Shown: in pieces, positions 56,646 to 64,000 of the stretch | Layout of the letters: each line of letters opens with the position of its first letter | Numbering within the stretch: position 1 is the stretch's first letter | Origin: Sternotherus odoratus | Lineage: Eukaryota > Chordata > Testudines > Kinosternidae | Reading direction: 5' to 3' | DNA: 64,000 nucleotides | Assembly: GCA_032164245.1 (NCBI GenBank) | Contig: JAVMKO010000001.1 | Coordinates: 19,629,603-19,693,602, forward strand | Translations under genes and position numbers: made by a program | Notes under the pieces: generated by a model | The model's input: the letters and a program-made list of their open reading frames with translations, nothing else | Databases searched by the model: none | Told to the model about the DNA's origin: nothing

Positions 56646-57631
56646 CTAGTCTGGTCCATAATACTCAGATATTATCAGGGATCCTAATTTTCTGGGTTTA
56701 AAAATATTCTCCAGTTCATCAATCAATAAATAAAAATCCATGTTTTTATGCAATCAAAATGAAATGCTGAACTTCAGTTTCTCCGGCCACAATATATAGT
56801 ATCAGTTGAATACAATGTTTTGACATAATCACAAATTTTTACACAAGTTCTAAGCCTACCAGTGCCATCAACCATTATAATAAAATAAAATTAATAGAAT
56901 TGCAATTTGTAGTCTACAGCCTGGCTGCATACAGTACAGAATAGCACATTACCATGAGTTAATTTGTCCTCGCCAAACTCAGTGACATGGTCTTTAAGGG
57001 TGATTTTTAAAGTTTTCCACAGCATTTTATAATTTTAATTACTCAAGTCTGGCAGCTGAAGTGAAATTTGAGGTGCTTTAAAACACAAACCCCTATATGC
57101 CATGAGAAACCTCTATTTGCCAGAAGCAGTTTATTGGAGTATGTTTAGCTATGAAAATGTAAAATGCGTTCAAAAATCAACCACAAGGGGGGGAGGTTGT
57201 ATGCACAGAATAAGTGACACTGGTACTTTCAATAAAATTTATTTAATACATTTTTTTCACAAAGTGAAACTGAAGATTCTCTAAAAATGCAAAGTCCATG
57301 TTTTTTTCACCGCTGCACTTTATTTCTTTGTGGACATTAGAATCCCACTAATTTGTATGGACTGGGGATATGGAATTTATTCAAATAAGGAGGCTTTGGG
57401 ATAGGAAGTGGAATTTGAAATGGATTACCGATAATTATATGCACTACTGAAATTTCCTTCTCATGAACACAAAACTGAGACTTCAATATTCTTCAATATT
57501 CCTTTTTTATATTTATTATGTTGTTTCCCACCAGCTATGAACAAACACTGATGGATTTTGTTCCTTTTGTGCTTGCTGTGTGTTCAGTTTCATAGGCAGG
57601 AAACTCTTATTCTAGTAGATTCTGTATTCTC
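56646..57631. other. Unassigned AT-rich DNA
   Basis: No gene or element recognised. Confidence 0.4.
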
Positions 57632-58272
57632 TACTCCTGGGGGAATTCTACACCAAAAAAAATCTGCATATTTTATTTGTCAATATAATTACACCAGTTT
57701 CATTTATTTTGGTAATTTAGTTCAAATACCTCTCACAAGTATGTCTGTAACAATACTGACACAAAAAAGATTCAGGAAATTTCTTTTGACAATTAGATTC
57801 CTTCCTAGGTACATTAACACAGAACTCTGAGTAACAATTCATTTAATCTACAATACAGAAACGTATTTTCCGCACCTCTCACAAGCAATGCAAAGGCTTG
57901 GGGTAAACCAGGGGAAATGGAGAAGCTGAGGGAGAGGGAAGAAGTCTAGGAGTGAACTTGGATGATTGTTTGGTGTGGGTGGAAGAAGTATGAAACAGGT
58001 TTTTTGGGTGGAAGGATTATTAGTGAATTGGGGGTCCTCCCCCATGCAGACTCTGGCTGACCCCTGGAATAGGAGAGGCTGTCAGACACATCTGCCCCTA
58101 TCCCTGTGTGTCCCTGCACCCCATATCTCCATATGCCCTTGCAGTGCCCTCCCTCTGTCCCCATTTGGCCCCGCAACATCTCTGCAGCAGAATCTATATT
58201 CTGCAAAGAAAAAAATCTGCAGGGGGACATGAATTCTGTGCGTGTGCAGTAGCGCAGAATTCCTCCAGGAAT
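57632..58272. mobile_element. 641-bp TIR element (CTCCTGGGGGAATTC type)
   Basis: TACTCCTGGGGGAATTCTAC at the left is mirrored by GCGCAGAATTCCTCCAGGAATA at the right. Inside the right end, TCTGCAGGGGGACATGAATTC is another conserved piece. No transposase frame is present, and the ~90-codon frames on both strands in 57946-58232 lack motifs. Non-autonomous. The superfamily is not certain and no target duplication is clear. Confidence 0.65.
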
Positions 58273-59415
58273 AGAAATTCTTATCTACTGAATCACTATA
58301 ATCTCTCTCATTTGTTCAATTTTACCAAAGGTAAGCAACCACGTTTCATTTCCAGGTCCATAGGCCTTTTAATAAATGTTTATTTTCTCTTTTCTGCTGG
58401 CAGTGTCCCCTTGATCAAGCTCAGACCCCCATTCTGAGGGAAATCATGGAGATGAATGGAGATTTTCAGTATGTCTGATGCTTTAAAGTCCAAATCATTA
58501 CCTCAAGGAAACCAAAATAAAGATTTAAGGGGGAATTTGCCAAATGGAATACTCAGAATCGTCTAGTACTCAGGTAGTCAAACCTCATAAGCCGTATTAT
58601 ATTGAGGAAGGGAGAGAAAAGCAGGATTATGCAAAATGAATCTGCTTGTAATTAAATGTTTCAGTGTATTAGGAAGATGAATAGTAGACAAAACTTTATT
58701 CTTAGGACATCTCTTTTGCACTAATATCCAAATTGTAAGACTGAGCAGAAGGACAGGGAGATGCAAGTTGTTTGGCTGGAAGCACCACAATTGAATTTCA
58801 TTTCCCAGATAATTAGATTTTACTGAAAATTGACATTTCTGAACTTTCAAGATTAAAAAAAGTTGTAGAAAAAACCTATCAGAACACAATTTTGACAGAT
58901 TCATCCTCTGGAATTTTCTGTCTCCCAGCCTTCTGTGTATAAAGTTCATAGAAAACCTGCAGACAAGGCTAAGAGTGTCTTTCATTTTTTGTATATAGAC
59001 CCAGCTGATTTAGAGGATCTATTCTAGATTTTAATTTTTTTGGTTTCTTTTTATTCTTTTAACTGAATTTAAAGTTCAGGAGCAGTGCTAGAGTAGGAGG
59101 CTAAAATGTGAAATCCTCTCTTTACTCGCCACAGAAGAATTCTGTGACGGCAACAGTCATGCAGTCTTCAATACACAGCTTAATAGAAGCAACACAGACA
59201 TGATCTAAGGGGACTATTTTGAAGGATTTCCATATCCACTCAGTCCAGAGCCAGTATGTTAAGACTTTCCATAAGGGTAGGTGGCTTTCATGAGCTCTAT
59301 GGTCATCAAACACTGTTCTTGTATACCAGTAAAAAGACAACCAATGTCAGTCACTGTTGATCTGATCTGGATTCAGGCCATTGTTTTAGACTCCAAATCA
59401 GCAAAGCCCTTAAAC
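58273..59415. other. Unassigned AT-rich DNA
   Basis: No supported gene. A 135-codon minus frame at 58578-58985 has no recognisable domain or splice context. Confidence 0.4.
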
Positions 59416-59419
59416 ATAG

Positions 59420-59826
59420 TGTGGCAGGGTGGGCCTGACCCAGCCTGCTGCCCCTTTAAGAGGGAGAAAAGCCCTCTGCAAACCTCCCTGCAGAGAAGCC
59501 TAATAAGACACCTGGGCTGCAGCGCAATCAGGCTGGATGAGCTGCACCTGGCAGCCTCCTCAGGAGGATATAAGCCTGCCAGGAAGGAAGCCCAGGGTGG
59601 TGGTGGTATGGTAGTGTGGAGGAGTGAGAGAGAAGGATAGCGAAAGAGCTGTGTGTAGAGCTGAACTATATAGAGCTGTGTTAGAGCTGTAAGCTATAGA
59701 GCTGTGTATAAAGCTGTGTATATTGGTGGGGGGGGGCCTTGCACTGTGAAATAAAGAGCACTGTTTCGAGCCAAAGAAGAGTTTCCTGCCTGTGTTTGAA
59801 GAAGGGTGAGAAGGCGATCTGTCACA
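59420..59826 (+). mobile_element. Solo LTR (407 bp) with 4-bp target duplication
   Basis: Begins TGTGGCAGGGTGGGCC and ends GCGATCTGTCACA. ATAG flanks it on both sides (59416-59419 and 59827-59830). TATA-like GAGGATATAAGCC is at about 59563 and poly(A) signal GAAATAAAGAGC at about 59748. It is the intact sister of the LTR at 49652-51487. The 4-bp duplication fits retrovirus-like or Ty3-like integration. Without internal sequence the family stays open. Confidence 0.9.
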
Positions 59827-59827
59827 A

Positions 59828-59960
59828 TAGAATCACAGAGCTGGAAGAGACCTCGAGAGGTCAGGGTTAGGTCCCAACCCTCAAGTCAGAATAACAGCCT
59901 ATGCACAGCCAAATTCCACTCCCTCACACCTCTGCACAGATCTGATTATTCCAACCCAAG
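59828..59960 (-). mobile_element. CR1 LINE 3' terminus (short)
   Basis: AGAATCACAGAGCTGGAAGAG followed by ACCTCGAGAGGTCAGG is the minus-strand CR1 3' end in its TCACAGAATC form. About 130 bp remain. It abuts the solo LTR. Confidence 0.65.
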
Positions 59961-60542
59961 GTGAGAAGGGGTGAATTGAAACTATAATATAACTATTTGT
60001 CCAGCTGGAATATTCACAAATCCAAAGGCTTTCCATAATACAGGATGAAAGATTCATTATTTCTCTGCTTTTCCCTCTGTACTAACACAACTTCACAGAG
60101 TCTTGGCTACCATTGTTTGAATTACAGAGAATGTTACATTGCAACTGTTGAAAAGAAAAGCTCAGGTGAAAGAAAAGTCATAATTATCTTTCATTAATTT
60201 TTTTTTCAAGTCCCAAAGGGAAGCAAAATAATTCCGTGTGACAAATCTGGATTTTTTTCTCGTTGATATTTTCCATTTTCTTTTGCAGTACTCTGTGTCA
60301 AAAGAAAAATAAGAGGGGGGGAAGAGAAGCTAGTAATCTTATTAAGTTTCATCAAAGCCTTGGCTCATGCTTTCTTAGGAATTCATACTGCTATTCAGCT
60401 GAACTAATTAACCACGGCTGGATTTAGGGACAGGTAACCCAGGAGACTGCCTAGGGTTCTAGGCTAGGGTGGGCCACAGGCTATGGGTTCTGGTTTTGTT
60501 CTTAGCGACAGAAGCGAAAATAGAATGTTTAAAGTAAAATGG
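59961..60542. other. Unassigned DNA
   Basis: CGGCTGGATTTAGGGACAGG with CAGGAGACTGCCTAGGG at 60417-60470 resembles the start of a dispersed turtle DNA element, but its other end was not found. Confidence 0.35.
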
Positions 60543-60737
60543 CAGAAGTGACAAAGAATCCTGTGGCACCTTAAAGACTAACTAAAGTATTGAAGCATAA
60601 GCTTTTGTGGGCTAATACCCACTTCGTCGGATGCATGCAGTGGAAGTATCCAGGGGCAGGTATAAATAAATAGGCAAGAACTAGGTTGGAGATAACAGGG
60701 TTAGTCCAATCAAGCTGAACCAGCTTGTTATCTCTAA

Positions 60738-61334
60738 TCAAGGAGGATGAGGTATTCCTCTAGCAGCTGAACTGGAGGTGTGAACACCGAGAGAGGAGAA
60801 GCTGCTTTTGTAATTAGCAAGCCATTCAAAGTCTTTGTTCAATCCCAAATTGATAGTATCAATTTTGCAAATGAATTGTAGCTCTGCAGTTTCTCTTTGC
60901 AGTCTGGTTTTGAAGTTTTTTTGCTGCAAAATACTGACCTTTAAATCTGTAATTCTGTAGCCAGGGAGATTGAAGTGTTCTCCTACAGGTTTTTGTATAT
61001 TGCCATTCCTGATATCTGATTTGTGTCCATTTATCCTTTTTCGTAGGGACTGTCCAGTTTCACCGATGTACATAGCAGAGGGACATTGCTGACACATAAT
61101 GGCATATATTATATTGGTAGATGTGCAGGTGAATGAACCAGTGATGGTGTGGCTGATCTGGTTAGGTCCTGTGATGTTGTTGCTGGTGTAGATATGTGGG
61201 CAGAGTTGGCATCGAGGTTTATTGCATGGATTGGTTCCTGAGACAGAGTTATTATGGCGCGGTGTGCTGTTGCTGGTGAGAATCTGCTTAAGGTTGGTGG
61301 GTTGTCTGTGGGCCAGTACTGGCCTGCCTCCCAA
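60738..61334 (-). pseudogene. PLE GIY-YIG endonuclease, intact domain
   Basis: The frame has 198 codons from the first Met and is open further upstream to a TAG at about 61376. Residues 37-47 form a Cys/His cluster (PCNKPRCQLCPH) typical of the PLE linker. Residues 76-81 (IIYAIMC) are the GIY strand and residues 88-94 (MYIGETG) the YIG strand. Residues 97-110 (SLRKRINGHKSDIRN) carry the catalytic Arg and His. Residues 117-121 (VGEHF) hold the Glu region, and an ELQFICKIDTINLGLNKDFEW tail follows. The domain itself shows no stop or loss of a key residue. In active PLEs it cuts the genomic target that primes reverse transcription. Stops upstream cut it off from the RT. Confidence 0.9.
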
Positions 61335-61614
61335 GGCCTGTGAAAGTGAGGGATTATTGTCCAGGATGGGCTATAGATCACTGATGATGTGTTGGAGAGG
61401 TTTTAACTGAGGACTGTAGGTGATGGCCAGTGGTGTTCTGTTGTTTTCCTTCTTGGGCTTGTCTTGCAGCATCAGGCTTCTGGGTACACATCTGGCTCTG
61501 TTGATCTGTGTCCTTATTTCCTTGTGCGGGTATTGTAGTTTTGAGAAAGCTTGGTGAAGATCTTGTAGGTGTTGTTCTCTGTCTGTACCTTAGTGCTTGG
61601 CTGTAGAAAATGGA

Positions 61615-62034
61615 TCATGTGGTGTGTCCGGGATGGAAGCTGGTGGCATGAAGGTAGTCATAGCTGTTGGTAGGTTTTCGGTATAGGATGGTGTTAATGT
61701 GGTCATCATTAATTTGCACTGTGGTGTCTAGGAAGTGGACCTCCCATGTAGACTGGTCCAAACTGAGGTGGATGGTGGGGTGGAAGCTGTTGAAATCATG
61801 GTGGAATTCTTCCGGAGTTTCTTTCCCATGGGTCCAGATGATGAAGATGTCATCAATGTAGCATAGATAGAGAAGGGGCGTGAATGGACGAGAGTTGAGG
61901 AAGTGTTGTTCCAGGTCAGCCATAAAGATGTTGGCATATTGTGGGGCCATGCAGGTGCCCATAGCAGTGCCGCTGGTCTGGAGGTATATGTTGTTATAAG
62001 TAAAATGGTTCAGATATTCTATATGTGGATTCAT
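61615..62034 (-). pseudogene. PLE reverse transcriptase, C-terminal palm and thumb
   Basis: A 139-codon frame opening at the truncation point. TSGTAMGTCMAPQYANIFM (residues 20-38) is RT motif B. LCYIDDIFIIW (57-67) holds motif C, with the two catalytic Asp in YIDD. VHFLDTTVQI and LYRKPTNSYDYLH are the conserved end of palm and thumb in Penelope-like RTs. The Met at 62034 is internal, since the element is cut there, and the fingers and motif A are missing. The TGA after HPGHTT replaces an Arg codon of the family (CGA to TGA, CpG decay). Confidence 0.9.
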
Positions 62035-62035
62035 T

Positions 62036-62340
62036 TTTCACTAACATCCGAGAATGTTCTGGACTTTATAGAATCTCATGGAACTTCCCAGACATTCTAA
62101 GAACTACACTGTCCTTGAACCTCCTAGAATGTTGTCAGCCATGCTCTCGTGGGTACATAAGGAGTGGGGTATTGTCAATCAGTCAGTGAGATATAAGAAT
62201 GAAGTGAGAACCCAGTCACAACATTGTGTAATTGTAAAACTGTACTTGTGTTTAGGACTTGAAGAATATAAGTAGTGACTAATAAAGGACATATTTACTG
62301 AGACACCAGAGTTATCTGCCCAACCCCTATCTATGCAACA
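62036..62340 (+). mobile_element. LTR-like sequence with AATAAA
   Basis: The stretch contains repeated AGAATGTTCTGGAC, GACATTCTAAGAAC and CTAGAATGTTG words, then GACTAATAAAGGAC (poly(A) signal) at about 62277. A U5-like end CCCCTATCTATGCAACA follows. It borders the truncated PLE directly. Its left end may have been removed by, or may have replaced, the PLE 5' part. No target duplication is visible. Confidence 0.4.
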
Positions 62341-62594
62341 ATATAAAATAAATAGTTACTTCTTTTGCCATGCTTAATGTGTAATGCTTGATGACTTTCT
62401 AAGACTGCAGAACATAGACTTTTGCTCTCCCTAATACTGTTTTCCCTCATAGAAAATAAAAGATGCCCCAGAACTGTTCAGGAGTTCAGTATAGGAAATG
62501 AAAAGCTCACTTGCAATCTAGTTTCCAGCAAGGGGCAAATTTGATGGCAAATATCTGCAATAGAACAACACAGAGTGGGCTTTAGGCAATAGTG

Positions 62595-63778
62595 ATTGTC
62601 CCAGTGCAGAAGACATTGAGGAGCAAAGGGTAAATGATGGAAGTCCTATTACTTAGGAATTAGCAGATTTACCTGAAGATAAGGAATGGAAATGTGAGGA
62701 AAGTGTTGAAGAATTGTCCAGTTTTTCTGGCAGCATAAAGGAGAGTGAAGATAAAGAAGAATGTGGCTCACATGAAAAGGAAAGCAATGACAAAGAAAAA
62801 TCTGCTTTACATGAAAAGGAGAGAAACAATGAAGAAGGATCAGCCTTGCATGAAGACAGAAACAGCAGTGAGAAAAATTGCACACCATAAATCGATATAT
62901 CAGATCCTGCTTAATGACTGGAAATCCTAAACTCTGCCGATATTGATCATATTTTGAATGGGCCAGGCAAAATCGTGGATATGATGTTTCCAGTAAATGA
63001 GCAGAAGCAACACTTCTCAAAGTCACACTGCAAAAGCTTGCTTAAGAACGGTGAGAAACTGAATTGGCATTGGCTAATCTACTTGAAATCAACTGACAAA
63101 GTGTTCTGGTTTTGTTGCAGAATATTTGACAAAAATGCCAAGTTATTGCTTGTGCTTTCCAAGTACAATTACTGACATAACTTAGCTAGTGCTCTGAAGC
63201 AACGTGCAAAGTCACTCAGCCATTTTAGGGCATGCTTCAAATGTATGGAGGTCGAGTCCAGGCTAAAGCAGAATAAATGCATAGATGCAGAAAACCAGTA
63301 TATTAACGTAGCGACCCAGCACTGAAGGAACGTGTTCAAACATCTGAGCTCATTTACCCTTTTCCTTACAAAGCCCTCTTCTTTGGCTTTCTAGGGCTCA
63401 TCCGATAAGTTGTTCAATGAATCTAACGGCAATTTCCTTGGTTTGGTAGAGCTCCTTAGGAAATACAATGATGTCATGTATGAGCATCTACGTTGAGTAG
63501 TTCATAAAGAAGCTATGGACCATTACTGCAGCAAAACAATTCAAAATAAATTGATTGACCTTGTGGCAAGGAAGGTGTTTGATAACATATTGATGCGGCT
63601 TGGCAAAGGGAAGTACTACGCCATAATAATGGATTGCACTCCTGACATTAATCACAATGAAAAGATGTCATTTCCAGTAAGATTTCTTGACTACGAGGAT
63701 GGCTGTAGACAAGTAAAGGAACACTTTATCTATTTCCAGTCTGTGGATGATGTGACAGTACACCCCACAGGGCTTTAA
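62595..63778 (+). pseudogene. hAT transposase (ZMYM/TTF-DUF4371 type), decayed
   Basis: The plus strand reads as a hAT transposase of the type related to ZMYM and TTF-DUF4371 proteins. An acidic N-terminus at 62595-62887 (NSDCPSAEDIEE, then two HEK(E/D)-rich imperfect repeats) ends in a TAA. A zinc-finger-like block follows, NGEKLNWHWLIYLKSTDKVF with WFCCRIF, at about 63045-63130. The catalytic-core start lies at 63515-63770: HYCSKTIQNKLIDLVARKV, then KYYAIIMDCTPDINHNEKMS (the Asp-bearing strand) and EHFIYFQSVDD. At least six stops and a frameshift occur. The C-terminal half, including the dimerisation region, is absent; the next ~15 bp lead into an LTR. No terminal repeats were found. Confidence 0.8.
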
Positions 63779-63794
63779 GGAGGGGATGCTTACA

Positions 63795-64000
63795 AATATA
63801 TGTGTGGAATATGTTTGTGTGGAATAAACTGGAATATGTTTTTGCTACATATGCCATGTAGCATATCTCTGTAAAGGTTTTGATCTACTGGATATGTTCA
63901 TCCTATTTGTATATATGTGTCTTTTTTGTACTCAAAGTTATGAATACTGGCTATGTACTTAGTTAACATTAAATAGCCTCATTGAAGCAGTTGGGCAGCC
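63795..64000 (+). mobile_element. Left part of an LTR related to 16367-17501 (runs off window)
   Basis: ATGCCATGTAGCATATCTCTG, AAAGGTTTTGATCTACTGG, ATCCTATTTGTATATATG and CAAAGTTATGAATACTGGC parallel, in order and spacing, ATGGCATGTAAGG, AAAGTTATGATTTGCTAGG, ATCCTGGTTATATGCATG and TGAAGTTATGAATATTGTC of the LTR at 16.4 kb. The exact left end is not clear. It truncates the hAT transposase. Confidence 0.65.

Larger units (their letters stand above)
60543..62035 (-). mobile_element. Penelope-like element, best-preserved copy
   Basis: The minus strand carries, in order, the C-terminal part of the reverse transcriptase (61615-62034), a linker, the GIY-YIG endonuclease (60738-61334), a 3' UTR and the tail (60543-60640). 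The 5' part, with the RT fingers and N-terminus, is missing; upstream DNA at 62036 is unrelated. Three lesions separate RT from endonuclease: a TGA after HPGHTT, a frameshift about 30 codons later, and a TAG near 61376. The tail's GAAA box reads AAAA. The terminal CGGCTACC segment is absent. Confidence 0.9.

Overview
The window looks like non-coding nuclear DNA of a vertebrate, most likely a turtle (Testudines). The base composition is AT-rich with scattered GC-rich islands. No host gene can be followed from exon to exon, and nearly everything recognisable is a transposable element or its remains. The turtle assignment is an inference from recalled repeat families: many CR1 LINE fragments, Penelope-like elements (PLEs) with a GIY-YIG endonuclease, palindromic hAT-type MITEs whose ends read GTCTACACT, and short LTRs with TATA and AATAAA signals. 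A crocodilian is less likely but not excluded.

Layout. 0-9 kb: a hairpin MITE, two PLE fragments, a 735-bp non-autonomous hAT and a CR1 3' end. 9-19 kb: a 500-bp hAT with a perfect 8-bp target duplication, a GC-rich 1-kb DNA element, a decayed CR1 reverse transcriptase, a 1.1-kb solo LTR, and a second CR1 split by a MITE. 19-25 kb: a SINE split by a MITE, then a short Gmr1-like Ty3/gypsy element with gag and protease remains between two diverged LTRs. 25-35 kb: mostly unassigned AT-rich DNA with a PLE 3' end, a palindrome, a GC island, a solo LTR and a small hAT. 35-41 kb: CR1 pieces, LTR-like blocks, and the best candidate for a host exon (minus strand, 38528-38777). 41-49 kb: sparse, with a CR1 piece and a 136-bp PLE tail flanked by a 12-bp direct repeat. 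49-56 kb: an LTR interrupted by a 1250-bp hAT, two CORE-SINEs (one split by a mariner-type MITE) and another LTR. 56-64 kb: a TIR element, a clean solo LTR with a 4-bp duplication, the best-preserved PLE (RT palm plus endonuclease, broken), a decayed hAT transposase, and the start of an LTR related to the one at 16.4 kb.

The elements do not work together as a system; they record layered insertion. At least six nested insertions can be read directly. The most interesting signal is a small RNA-like fold kept in all five PLE tails that retain that segment. It resembles a minimal hammerhead ribozyme core, and one copy carries a compensated base pair in stem II. No CRISPR array, operon, rRNA or intact tRNA gene was seen.
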